Made by a program: the position numbers and the translations under genes | Assembly (NCBI GenBank): GCA_001899175.1 | Contig: MKVH01000003.1 | Coordinates: 206,690 to 270,689, forward strand | DNA length: 64,000 bases | DNA from: Candidatus Kapaibacterium thiocyanatum | GTDB taxonomy: Bacteria > Bacteroidota > Ignavibacteria > Kapaibacteriales > Kapaibacteriaceae | Direction: 5' to 3' | Part shown: one piece after another, positions 19,693 to 28,443 of the stretch | Layout: each line of letters begins with the position of its first letter | Numbering within the stretch: the stretch's first letter is position 1 | Notes under the pieces: model-generated | The model's input: the letters and a program-made list of their open reading frames with translations, nothing else | Told to the model about the DNA's origin: nothing | The model's database searches: none

Positions 19693-21447
19693 ATGCATCA
19701 CTTCGAGTTCTTCGACGAGATCATCATCATCGGTGGTCTCGCCATCCTGATCATCTTCCTCTTCCAGCGTCTGCGCATTCCATCCGTCATCGGCTTCATC
19801 GCCACCGGAATCCTGCTCGGTCCTACGACGTTCGGCATCGTATCGCAGGACACGCTGATCGAGACGCTCTCCGAACTCGGCGTCATCCTGCTGCTGTTCA
19901 CCATCGGCCTGGAATTCTCCATCACCGATCTGCGCGCCATGCGGCGTGTGGTACTGCTCGGCGGGTCATTGCAGATCGCGGGAACGATCGTGCTCGTCGG
20001 TGCCCTCGCGCTGGTGCTGCTTCCCGTCGCCGGCGTCGATGTGTCCTTCCAGACGTCGATCTTTCTCGGCATCGCCTTCTCCGTCAGCAGTACGGCCATC
20101 TGTTCGAAGCTGCTCAAGGAGCGGCGTGAGCTGGCCCTGCCGCATGGACGGACGGCGATGGCCATCCTGATCTTCCAGGACATGGCCATCGTGCCTCTCA
20201 TGATCATCGTATCCCTGCTGATACCCGGTGCCGCGAGCGACCCCGTCGGCATCCTGTTCCGTCTCGGTACGCTGCTCCTGCTCGGTCTGGGCATCATCGG
20301 CGGGTTCCGCTATCTGCTGCCGCGCTTCGTAGGCGCCGTAGGGCGTATCTCCGCACCGGAAGTGCTCGTACTCGGCGCCCTGGTGCTCTGCTTCGGCAGT
20401 GCCTACATCACGTCCATCGCCGGAATGTCCATGGCCCTCGGCGCCTTCATCGCCGGTGTGATCATCGCCGGTACGGACGAAGGGCATCGCATCGGCCGGG
20501 TCGTAGAACCGATGCGCGATGCATTCACCAGCATCTTCTTCATTTCCGTTGGACTGCTCCTCGACGTCCATCCCGAACACCTCTTCCAGATTCTCGGTGG
20601 AGCTACCATCCTGCTCGGCGTCAAGGGTTTCGTCGTCACCGTCGTCCTGTTGATCCTGCGTCTGCCCATCCGCACGGCCGTCATGAGCGGCATCGTGCTC
20701 GCCCAGGTGGGAGAATTCTCCTTCGTCCTCGCCGAGACCGGACGTGTCAACGGTCTCGTGACCGATGACGGTTTTCAGGCGATGCTCGTCGCCATCATCG
20801 TGACGATGACCGTGACGCCACTGCTCATCTCGGTGGCGCCGAGGCTCGCCGAACGGGCCATACCCGCGCTGGGCATCGTGCCGTTGCGCCGCTTCCGGAC
20901 GAAGGACGAAGCGCCGGTGCAGACGTCGAACGAGACCGAAGAAGCCGACGGTCCCGTCGTCGTCGTCATCGGCTTCGGTGTGAACGGCCAGAACGTCGCA
21001 CGTGTCCTGCGCGAAACGGCCATTCCGTACCGTGTCCTCGAGATGAATGCCGAGGCAGTGCAGAAGTTCAGGGAGAGGGGAGAGCCGATCCGCTTCGGAG
21101 ATTCGACCGACATGCACGATCTCAAGATGGCGGGCATCGGGCAGGCCCGTGCCGTGATCGTGGCCATCAGCGATCAGACGGCGGTAGCGCATTCCATCCG
21201 TTCGATCAGGACGATGCGCTCCGACATCCACATCATCGCCCGCACCAGGTATGCACGCGATGCCGAGGCCATTTCGGCGGCAGGCGCCAACATCGTCGTC
21301 ACGGAAGAGTACGAATCCTCCATCCAGGTCTCCGTGTCGCTGCTCCAGCATCTCGGTGTGGAAGAAGCCACCATCGGATATCACGAAGACGTCATGCGTC
21401 GCGATCGATATGGCATGCTCGCACGCGAAGTACCGCCGACGGCGTGA
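19693..21447 (+). CDS. KefB-type monovalent cation:proton antiporter (CPA2) with RCK domain
   Basis: 584 residues. Residues about 5-395 contain 12-13 membrane helices of the Na+/H+ exchanger fold, including FLFQRLRIPSVIGFIATGILLGP and the discontinuous-helix region ending FQDMAIVPLM. Residues about 415-580 form an RCK/TrkA-N Rossmann domain with the nucleotide motif VIGFGVNGQNVAR. There is no TrkA-C domain, so the architecture matches KefB/KefC-like glutathione- or nucleotide-gated K+ efflux systems. No KefF/KefG ancillary gene is seen. GGAGGG lies upstream of the ATG. Confidence 0.9.
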   Translation: MHHFEFFDEIIIIGGLAILIIFLFQRLRIPSVIGFIATGILLGPTTFGIVSQDTLIETLSELGVILLLFTIGLEFSITDLRAMRRVVLLGGSLQIAGTIVLVGALALVLLPVAGVDVSFQTSIFLGIAFSVSSTAICSKLLKERRELALPHGRTAMAILIFQDMAIVPLMIIVSLLIPGAASDPVGILFRLGTLLLLGLGIIGGFRYLLPRFVGAVGRISAPEVLVLGALVLCFGSAYITSIAGMSMALGAFIAGVIIAGTDEGHRIGRVVEPMRDAFTSIFFISVGLLLDVHPEHLFQILGGATILLGVKGFVVTVVLLILRLPIRTAVMSGIVLAQVGEFSFVLAETGRVNGLVTDDGFQAMLVAIIVTMTVTPLLISVAPRLAERAIPALGIVPLRRFRTKDEAPVQTSNETEEADGPVVVVIGFGVNGQNVARVLRETAIPYRVLEMNAEAVQKFRERGEPIRFGDSTDMHDLKMAGIGQARAVIVAISDQTAVAHSIRSIRTMRSDIHIIARTRYARDAEAISAAGANIVVTEEYESSIQVSVSLLQHLGVEEATIGYHEDVMRRDRYGMLAREVPPTA

Positions 21448-21459
21448 CGAATCGCCGCG

Positions 21460-23031
21460 TCAATGGACGACGTGGACGGGAAGCGTCGTCGTCGACGTAG
21501 CCGTGGCGATACGCACGAAGTACGCGCCGCCACTCAGACCCTTCACATCGACGGAAACGTGATGCAGTCCTTCGGCGAACAGGGATCCATTCGTGATGCT
21601 GCGCACGCTGCTGCCGATGGCATCGACGATATCCATCCTGATCGTGGAAGACGACTGCAGGACGAAGGTGACGTGCATCGTTTCCGATGCGGGGTTGGGT
21701 GCACACGTCGCGGCGAACGGCGTCGTTGCTGATGCGTCGGGTACGGAGGTCGCCGTTTCCAGGGACATCGATTCGTCGCCTGCACGATAGGGCAACCAGA
21801 AGTAGTAGCAGAGCAGCATCTCATCGACCGTCGACTCACCCCATCGCATGATCTCGGGAGGATGGTTGGGATTCAGCGGGTTGTCGGCCGTGTTGTCGTA
21901 TTCCGCTTCGTAGTGCAGGACCGAACCCTGCGGAATCTTCACGAGATGCCTGTAGGCATAGCTGCCCTGCCAGTTGAAATCCCAATCACCGATGCGGACG
22001 AGATCGATGGTGTCGGCATCGGGCGTGACGGCATAGGACCTGCAGTTGCGTCCGAGCAGATGCATATGGGGCGCGATGCCGAGGAGACTGATGTCGAGCG
22101 GCACCGTATGCCGCGTCGTGAAGCGGCGTACGGTATTCGGCCATATCACGAAGTTCGTGTCCCTTGGCAGGTTGTCGGGCGACATCACGAACTGCTGCAG
22201 TACGCGTACGTTCCGGTTCTTGTGGAAGAAGACGTTGATGCGGGAGCGGTCCCGTTCTCTCGTCAGCGACGGGGCATAGTGTACCTGGATCACGAGATCG
22301 GATCCCTTCAGCATCCGTGCACCGATGGTCGAAGGGAAGAAGCGCTGCTGGCTTCCCGGTACCCAGCCGAGATAACTGGCGGCACTCGTAAAACCGGGAT
22401 CGCCGAATCCCGAATAACCGGGACCGGGATCTTCCGCATCGAGTCTGCGGGCGGTGCCCGACGTGTCGAGGAAATAGAGAACGTGATGGACGACCTTCGG
22501 ATTGCCCGGACGGAATTCGAGGGCGGCGATACTCCTGTCCTCGAGCAGCTCGGTGGGAAGAACGAAGAAGCGATAGACATCGCGGTTGTCGGACTCGATC
22601 TCCCATTCCTCGGACATTTCGAGGACGAGGTCGGGAATGCCGAGCTGGGATCCTTCAGGAAAGGTCGGCGGCAGGGGAGTATGCGACGGATCGCCCTGCG
22701 GGCTGCCGGCGTCGACCCATCGTGCGATCAGGTCGATCTCGTCGTCGGTCAAGGACCTGTCGCCGAGGAAGTCCATCGAGCCATGCGAGGGTTTCCATGG
22801 AGGCATGTATCGCGATGCGGTGACGAACTTGACGAGCGATGCATTCGCCGCCACGTCCTGATACGTGACGAGGGGAAAGGGTGCGATCTCTCCTTCGCGA
22901 TGGCACGACGTGCACTTCGCATGGACGATCGGTGCGATGTCGTCCACGAACGTCGGTGACTGTCCGGCACGGACCGTCAGAGAGGATACGAACGTCAGCA
23001 CTACCACGAAAACACGTATCTGAAACGTCAT
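21460..23031 (-). CDS. Secreted haem-c / copper type II monooxygenase-like protein with T9SS sorting tail
   Basis: 523 residues; the start MTFQIRVF at 23031 has GGGAG 6 bases before it, and a signal peptide ends near RAG-Q. A haem-c motif CTSCH lies at residues 40-44, followed by MPPW, a probable Met axial ligand. The large middle part has the copper ligand pattern of the PHM/DBM family: HH at 182-183, H at 251, HMH at 322-324 and Met at 405 (DEM). From about residue 435 a type A T9SS sorting domain (CAPNPASETM onward) ends the protein. Known PHM enzymes hydroxylate substrates with ascorbate; here an attached haem could be the electron donor (inference). A paralogue without the tail lies at 50659-51996. 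Confidence 0.85.
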   Translation of the reverse strand: MTFQIRVFVVVLTFVSSLTVRAGQSPTFVDDIAPIVHAKCTSCHREGEIAPFPLVTYQDVAANASLVKFVTASRYMPPWKPSHGSMDFLGDRSLTDDEIDLIARWVDAGSPQGDPSHTPLPPTFPEGSQLGIPDLVLEMSEEWEIESDNRDVYRFFVLPTELLEDRSIAALEFRPGNPKVVHHVLYFLDTSGTARRLDAEDPGPGYSGFGDPGFTSAASYLGWVPGSQQRFFPSTIGARMLKGSDLVIQVHYAPSLTRERDRSRINVFFHKNRNVRVLQQFVMSPDNLPRDTNFVIWPNTVRRFTTRHTVPLDISLLGIAPHMHLLGRNCRSYAVTPDADTIDLVRIGDWDFNWQGSYAYRHLVKIPQGSVLHYEAEYDNTADNPLNPNHPPEIMRWGESTVDEMLLCYYFWLPYRAGDESMSLETATSVPDASATTPFAATCAPNPASETMHVTFVLQSSSTIRMDIVDAIGSSVRSITNGSLFAEGLHHVSVDVKGLSGGAYFVRIATATSTTTLPVHVVH

Positions 23032-23109
23032 AGGGGTCTCCCGTTGCTGCAGGCATCGCGTTCCGATGCCGTCGTGGTCGAACGGGTTCAAACTACTAAC
23101 GGAACAACT

Positions 23110-23769
23110 ATGTCCGCCCAACCACGGATCGCCATCATCGGTGCCGCCGGAACGATGGGATCCGCACTGGCCCGGCGCACGGCTGCAGCGGGATATCATG
23201 TCGTCGTACACGACAGAAGGCCGGTCGTATCGACGGATCCATCGATCGTCGTCGTGTCGAGTCCAGAAGAAGCGATCACCCTGGCCGACGTCGTCATCCT
23301 GGCCGTGCCGTACGATATCGAGCGCGATCTTCCGGCATCGGTGCTGGCGGGTCTCGCAGGTCGTATCGTCATCAGTATGACCAATCCTCTGACGCCGTCG
23401 ATGGACGATGTGGTGACGCCGCACGACGAAAGTGCGGCCGAGCATCTCGCTTCGCAGTTGCCCTCGTCGTCCGTCGTGAAAGCGCTCAACACCATCAGTG
23501 CCGCGGCACTGCAGCGGTCACCGTCCGACGGCGAAGTCTTCGATACGTTCGTGGCCAGCGACGACCGGGAAGCCGCCTACGTCATCGAGGACCTGATCCG
23601 GCGTATGGGGTTCCGGCCGTGGTATGTCGGCGGTCTCATCCTGAGTCGTACGCTCGAACGTATGACGGCATTGCTGATCGGGATCGCGATGCGGTACAGG
23701 CTCGACGATACCGTGGGCTGGTACGTCAAAGGGGCGCCCTCCGATCAGGAAGAACGCCCCTTGCCATAG
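23110..23769 (+). CDS. NADPH-dependent F420 reductase-like oxidoreductase
   Basis: 219 residues beginning MSAQPRIAIIGAAGTMGSALA, a dinucleotide-binding Rossmann motif of the F420H2:NADP oxidoreductase / Npd family, with VVHDRRP as the second strand. SSVVKALNTISAAAL is the family hallmark in the middle. Members move hydride between NADP and flavin-like deazaflavin F420, but many bacterial homologues act in unrelated NADP-dependent reductions, so F420 use is not implied. Translation begins at the ATG at 23110 because the upstream open frame has no ribosome site. Divergent from the 21460 gene. Confidence 0.82.
   Translation: MSAQPRIAIIGAAGTMGSALARRTAAAGYHVVVHDRRPVVSTDPSIVVVSSPEEAITLADVVILAVPYDIERDLPASVLAGLAGRIVISMTNPLTPSMDDVVTPHDESAAEHLASQLPSSSVVKALNTISAAALQRSPSDGEVFDTFVASDDREAAYVIEDLIRRMGFRPWYVGGLILSRTLERMTALLIGIAMRYRLDDTVGWYVKGAPSDQEERPLP
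23729..23762. terminator. Possible shared terminator hairpin
   Basis: An 8-bp inverted repeat (AAGGGGCG / CGCCCCTT) with an 18-nt loop sits at the 3' end of the F420-reductase-like gene. Read on the minus strand it is followed by TTTG and would serve the outer-membrane protein gene at 23814. Confidence 0.35.
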
Positions 23770-23813
23770 CCTATCGATGTATCGTCATGCGGTATACCGT
23801 ACCGCATGGGGAA

Positions 23814-24458
23814 TCAGTTGAAGTACAGCGACAGATTGAACGAAATCGGATTGGTGACGATACCACCGCCGTTACCCGTATTGGCGGAGACCGGTGCTCC
23901 CAGATAGATCGTCGTCGTCGTTGGGCCATCCGATTCGGTGCTGCCGACCTTCGTCTTGGAACTCGACGACATGAAGCCGAGGCCGTATTCGAGGCCGAGG
24001 CTCACGTTCTTCCAGGGGAACCATTCGGCACCGAGGAAGACGCCCGCGCCGATCGTCGTACCCGTAAGCTCCGTCGTACCGCCGGCTTCGACCTTGCCGG
24101 ACGACATGCCGATCATGGCCTGTACACCGGCATAGCCGACGACGTTGCTGTTATGGGCGAGGTTGAGGCGGAAACCAGGATTGACGGAGACGAGCGTATT
24201 CGTTTCCGTTCTCGTGACGGCTCCGGACTTGTCTTCGTTCTTCATCGAAGCGAAGCCCAGACCGAGTCGGAGCGCCATGTCGTCGGCCACGTACCATTGT
24301 GCGCCGACTCCCCCATTGTATGCTCCTCCGCTCAGATTACCGAGGCCGTTGAGCGTGAACAGCATCCCCAGATCGTTCTTCGACCGACGCACATCCTGTG
24401 CGTACATCATGGATCCGGCACATACGAGTGCCATCACTACTACGATGAGACGTTTCAT
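23814..24458 (-). CDS. Small outer-membrane beta-barrel protein
   Basis: 214 residues with signal peptide (MKRLIVVVMALVCAGSMMYAQ) and GGGGAG before the ATG at 24458. The mature part reads as eight to ten amphipathic beta-strands (GGVGAQWYVADDMALRLGLG, VVGYAGVQAMIG, VSLGLEYGLGF) and ends SFNLSLYFN. It resembles the small OmpA/OmpX/OmpW-like barrels (porin-family OMP_b-brl). No specific substrate can be proposed. It converges with the 23110 gene and is divergent from the DUF5686 gene at 24627. Confidence 0.8.
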   Translation of the reverse strand: MKRLIVVVMALVCAGSMMYAQDVRRSKNDLGMLFTLNGLGNLSGGAYNGGVGAQWYVADDMALRLGLGFASMKNEDKSGAVTRTETNTLVSVNPGFRLNLAHNSNVVGYAGVQAMIGMSSGKVEAGGTTELTGTTIGAGVFLGAEWFPWKNVSLGLEYGLGFMSSSSKTKVGSTESDGPTTTTIYLGAPVSANTGNGGGIVTNPISFNLSLYFN

Positions 24459-24626
24459 CTTCTCTCCCCATAACCTGTGAATGAACTCGTCCGGATGCCG
24501 CTGCATGCAGCCCGGACGAGACGAACTTAGAAAAAGAAGTCGTTCGCTGCTCCTGTAACACACCGTATGTTCGAGCCGTACACTCCGCCCGGTGAATCCG
24601 ATATCCGTACATATCAGAGTGGTTTC

Positions 24627-27110
24627 ATGAAGGTTTCCGTTCTTCGCCTGTGGTTGTCCTTGTCCCTTCTCGCCGCCAGCGCCCTGCCTTCCCTCGCACA
24701 ACAGCAGATCGTATGGACCGGTATGGTGGTGGACAGTTCGACGGGTGCGGGAATATCCGGAGCGGCGGTCCGTGTGGAAGGGAGTACGAAGGGGACCTAT
24801 GCACGTTCGGGCGGTGCGTTCCGCCTGCCGTTACCGTCCGGTACCTATACGCTGCGTGTCCGCAGTCTCGGATATGGCGAACGGATCGTGACCATCACTC
24901 CGGCCACCACGACGTTGAGCATCGCCCTTCGTCCGACAGGCGTCACGACGGCGACGGTCGACGTCACGGGAGAGATCACCCCCGAAGAAGTCATCAAGCG
25001 TGCCATCCAGCGCAAGAAGGAGAATGCCGACCGCGTGAACACGATCGTCAGTACGCTCTATTCGAAGCTCCGTTTCGAGATGGAAGGCAGCGGTCTTCTC
25101 ACGAAGCTCGGAGATGCGGACATGGATCAGGCCGCCATCACGGAGACCTTCTCCAAGGTATACGAGCAGCGCAAGCCTACGGCGGCCAAGCACGTCAGGA
25201 TCCTGAACAGACGTCAGACGAAGAACGTCGCGGCGGCATCGAACACGGAAGTCTTCGACGAGTTCTTCGACTTCACCGCCGACGAGTTCCGGATCCTCAA
25301 CACCCGGCTCGTGACGCCGCTCGCGAGCGACGCCCTCGGCGAATACCGGTACAGGATGGTGGGAAAGAAGATGCTCGGCAATCAGATGGTCTATGAAATC
25401 GCCTTCGAACCGAGAGCACGCATCTTCCCCGGCTTCGAAGGAACGCTCGTCATCGTGGACAAGACGTGGCACGTGATCGAGGCCAAGTTCGCTCCTACCG
25501 AAGAGACGGCCTTCCCCTTCCTCAAGGATCTCCGCTTCGAGCAGCGATACGAGAAGGTCAACGATTCCATCTGGGCACCGACCTATCAACAGCTCTCGGC
25601 ACGTCTCCAGATCGACGTCGTGAAGGGGCTGATGGAACTCGAGGCCAAGGCCCTGGCTCATACCTACGTCACCGAAGTCGCCGTCAACGACGTCATTCCG
25701 GACTCCGTTCTTCGTCCCGACAGCGCACGGATCATGCAGGTCGCGCTCGGTGCACCGAACAAGGGGCGCTCCGACACCATCATCATGAAAGGCTCGACCT
25801 ACATCACCGTCGACAAGGGAGCGGACTCGAGTGGTAGCGCCTTCTGGGACCAGCATGCCTTCGCCGAGCAGAGTCCGGAAGAGACCGCCATCTACCGTCG
25901 TATCGACAGCGTGCAGGCGGCCGACAGTCTCGGTACCGGCCGCCGCCGTCGTAACGACAGCACGGCGGGAACCGTGAGTCTCGGCAACATCGGTGGTGTC
26001 GGCTTCAACGTCACTCCGATCATCAACTTCTCGCAGATCACGGGCTTCATGCTCGGAGCCCAGGCAGACATTTCGTGGAAGGGATTCAAGCTCATGCCGA
26101 TGGCGGCCTTCGGCCGCGAGGATACGAGGGTCGGAGCCGTCGGTCTCATGTGGAGCACCCACGTCAGCAGGGACTGGTCGCTCGACCTGGCCTTCGGTGT
26201 AGGCTCGCGTCTCGCCACCGTCCAGCAGGCACGCGAAATCCTGCGACGGTTCAAGACGTTCAACGTCGGCAACCTGCTGTATCCCCGATACTACGACTTC
26301 TATCGGCGCGACGGCTCGGATGCGGCCATCATCCTGTCCGACGACCGTACGAGCTTCACGCTCGCCGGCTCGTGGAATCGCCATATCGTCATGCCCGTCA
26401 TCGAAGGCATGGACCGTCGGAGCATCCTCGCCACACCGGGAGACTATCGTACGCTGTTCGCCACCATCGACGTCGGTGAACCGACGTTCATGGACAACTT
26501 CATGGGAACGGGCTGGCCCGTCCACGGTTCCGTGAATGGCGGTGTGGGCGAGGCCACCGCGACGAAAGAAGTGTTCTGGAGCATCGAGACGAATCTGAAC
26601 GTCCACGTTCCCACCTTCACCACGGGATACTATCCGATGGAACTGACGCTCGGAATCATCGGTGGCGTGCAGACGACGAATACGCCGATCCAGTACCAGT
26701 TCAATCTCATGCGGCGATTCCCCGTATTCGGTCGTAGCACGGACTTCTCCACCGTGCCCATCAATGCCTACGGTGGTACGGAGTACGTGGGCGCACATGC
26801 CGAGCACAACTTCTCCGACATGTGGTGGCGCATCGTGGGATTGCCTACCTACAATGGTCGTGGTCTCGACCTCATCGGCATCGTCGGTGCCGTGAGCATG
26901 ACGCAGCGCGCCGCACCGTGGGTCGCCGGCGAGATCTACGATTCCACACCGGGAATCTACACGGAGGCCGGCTTCGCCGTCTCGCGTATCCCGACCTTCA
27001 TCAGCGATCTCTTCTACCTGCGCTTCGATGCCATGTGGCCGTGCGGTCCCATCGCAACGCGCCGCGGATCGTTCGGATGGATGATCACGTTGTCGAGCCC
27101 GCTGCTCTAG
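24627..27110 (+). CDS. DUF5686-type outer-membrane protein with carboxypeptidase-regulatory-like N-terminal domain
   Basis: 827 residues with signal peptide (MKVSVLRLWLSLSLLAASALPSLAQ). Residues about 28-115 are a CarboxypepD_reg-like beta-sandwich (GMVVDSSTGAGISGAAVRV, then LRVRSLGYG). The following region, with EEVIKRAIQRKKENA and YSKLRFEMEGSG, matches the DUF5686 family, and the C-terminal half (from about residue 450) is strand-rich and suggests a barrel, ending TLSSPLL. These proteins are common outer-membrane components in Bacteroidota with no agreed function; the layout suggests surface assembly or uptake. The translation start at 24627 fits the signal peptide. Confidence 0.82.
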   Translation: MKVSVLRLWLSLSLLAASALPSLAQQQIVWTGMVVDSSTGAGISGAAVRVEGSTKGTYARSGGAFRLPLPSGTYTLRVRSLGYGERIVTITPATTTLSIALRPTGVTTATVDVTGEITPEEVIKRAIQRKKENADRVNTIVSTLYSKLRFEMEGSGLLTKLGDADMDQAAITETFSKVYEQRKPTAAKHVRILNRRQTKNVAAASNTEVFDEFFDFTADEFRILNTRLVTPLASDALGEYRYRMVGKKMLGNQMVYEIAFEPRARIFPGFEGTLVIVDKTWHVIEAKFAPTEETAFPFLKDLRFEQRYEKVNDSIWAPTYQQLSARLQIDVVKGLMELEAKALAHTYVTEVAVNDVIPDSVLRPDSARIMQVALGAPNKGRSDTIIMKGSTYITVDKGADSSGSAFWDQHAFAEQSPEETAIYRRIDSVQAADSLGTGRRRRNDSTAGTVSLGNIGGVGFNVTPIINFSQITGFMLGAQADISWKGFKLMPMAAFGREDTRVGAVGLMWSTHVSRDWSLDLAFGVGSRLATVQQAREILRRFKTFNVGNLLYPRYYDFYRRDGSDAAIILSDDRTSFTLAGSWNRHIVMPVIEGMDRRSILATPGDYRTLFATIDVGEPTFMDNFMGTGWPVHGSVNGGVGEATATKEVFWSIETNLNVHVPTFTTGYYPMELTLGIIGGVQTTNTPIQYQFNLMRRFPVFGRSTDFSTVPINAYGGTEYVGAHAEHNFSDMWWRIVGLPTYNGRGLDLIGIVGAVSMTQRAAPWVAGEIYDSTPGIYTEAGFAVSRIPTFISDLFYLRFDAMWPCGPIATRRGSFGWMITLSSPLL

Positions 27111-27192
27111 ATCGTTCGTGCCGTGCTCCGGCGTCCGGGCTGGAGATGCGACGAGTCTTGTCTTCAATACATCCGAACGGTAGGAGATGGTG

Positions 27193-27801
27193 ATGGCGGA
27201 GTTCTGGGAAACGAATTTTCAGGAGAAGCAGGAGATGTGGGGCTTCGAGCCCGCACATTCCGCCATACTCGCGAAGGATATCTTCCTTCGACAGTCGTCG
27301 AAGAACATCCTGATACCGGGCATCGGCTACGGCAGGAATGCGAAGGTCTTTCTCGACGCGGGCATGAGCGTGACGGGAATAGAGATCTCGGGTACGGCGA
27401 TCGAACTGGCAGCGAAACACTACGGAACGGATATCATGATTCACCATGGTTCCGTTACCGACATGCCGTTCGACGACATACGGTACGACGGTATCTTCTG
27501 CTACGCCCTGATCCATCTGCTCGATAGCGACGAGCGGGCGAAGCTCGTTCGCGATTGCTACGACCAGCTTGCGGATGGTGGTTACATGGTCTTCACGGCC
27601 ATCACGAAACGGGCGCATACCTACGGACAGGGGACATTCCTGAGCGACGATCGCTATGAGATGTTCGGAGGTGTGAAGATGTATTTCTACGACGAGGATG
27701 CGGTCCGACGTGAGTTCGGCAGGGCGGGACTGCTCGATATCGCGGAAGTGCACGAGAGCTACCCGTTCTACATGATTGCCTGCAGGAAGAATGTCCAGTA
27801 G
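27193..27801 (+). CDS. Class I SAM-dependent methyltransferase
   Basis: 202 residues starting MAEFWETNFQEKQ; AGGAG lies 6 bases before the ATG at 27193, which makes it better than the ATG at 27187. Motif I is LIPGIGYGRNAKVF (SAM-binding glycine loop), motif II has VTGIEIS, and YDGIFCYALIHLLD is the post-II acidic strand. The overall pattern is close to TehB/thiopurine-methyltransferase-like small enzymes. The substrate is unknown. It follows the DUF5686 gene after an 82-base gap and may be transcribed separately. Confidence 0.88.
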   Translation: MAEFWETNFQEKQEMWGFEPAHSAILAKDIFLRQSSKNILIPGIGYGRNAKVFLDAGMSVTGIEISGTAIELAAKHYGTDIMIHHGSVTDMPFDDIRYDGIFCYALIHLLDSDERAKLVRDCYDQLADGGYMVFTAITKRAHTYGQGTFLSDDRYEMFGGVKMYFYDEDAVRREFGRAGLLDIAEVHESYPFYMIACRKNVQ

Positions 27802-28017
27802 CGCCTGTGCCGGAATGGCGGCAGGGCCGTTCACGATTTCGATCGAACGCTACCCACCCGACGTGCTTCGGATGGGAATGGAGATTGCGCTTTCCGCGTA
27901 ACGCATGTTGCGTGACGTCAATCCCGCTGACCATGACGTTCAGGACCGGATTCGTCACCCCGAGCTCAATCGGTGAATCGTTCCGTTGCGAACGTTCTCC
28001 GCCGATGCTCACGGCCG
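27802..28017. other. Intergenic part with no supported gene
   Basis: Together with 28261-28443 this is the non-coding remainder around the small candidate gene. Short open frames lack starts and protein-like composition. No repeat, terminator or RNA gene was recognised. Confidence 0.4.
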
Positions 28018-28260
28018 TCAGCCCAGGATCTTGATATCCGCGACTTCCCGGCATCCGTAGCGCCAGTGATAGTCGGCCATGACGACGGTGGAGCAGGCCG
28101 GTGGGCCGGGACAGGGAAATTGGACGAATCCCTGTACCTGCGTCCAGGTGTTGCTGCAGCCGTCGGGATATACGAAGGACGTCAGGATGAAGGGTTGGGC
28201 ACCGAGGCGACATACCGCCAGCAGGCAGATACACAGGCAAGGAATGCGGACGTGTTTCAT
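28018..28260 (-). CDS. Candidate small Cys-rich exported protein
   Basis: 80 residues starting MKHVRIPCLCICLLAVCRLGAQ, a plausible signal peptide with four Cys inside its hydrophobic part, followed by about 58 residues with four further Cys (DGCSN, FPCPG, PACST, YGCRE). No clear ribosome site is seen. It lies in the otherwise empty 640-base stretch 27802-28443, where other frames look random. Support is the signal peptide and the evenly spaced Cys only; it may not be a gene. No family recognised. Confidence 0.45.
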   Translation of the reverse strand: MKHVRIPCLCICLLAVCRLGAQPFILTSFVYPDGCSNTWTQVQGFVQFPCPGPPACSTVVMADYHWRYGCREVADIKILG

Positions 28261-28443
28261 CGGAAGCCCGGAGAATCGTCAAAGGGAATCGGGACGACAT
28301 GGTTCGAGGCCCACCATGCGAGTCAACGAAGGTTACGGGATGGCCTCCATTCGGCGATATCCGCCCCGGCGCGGTCCGGGAGGCGTTAGCCGCCAACACC
28401 GTATCTTTGCCGTTTGTCAGCAATTCCTTCGAGAGACGACATC

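Noticed and set aside
24831-27167. 778-codon open frame opposite the DUF5686 gene
   Set aside because: Antisense shadow of a real gene; sequence is His/Asp/Arg-rich with no fold or start signal.
27802-28443. Leader RNA or riboswitch before prfB
   Set aside because: No conserved fold could be recognised by eye and the prfB shift site already explains its control.
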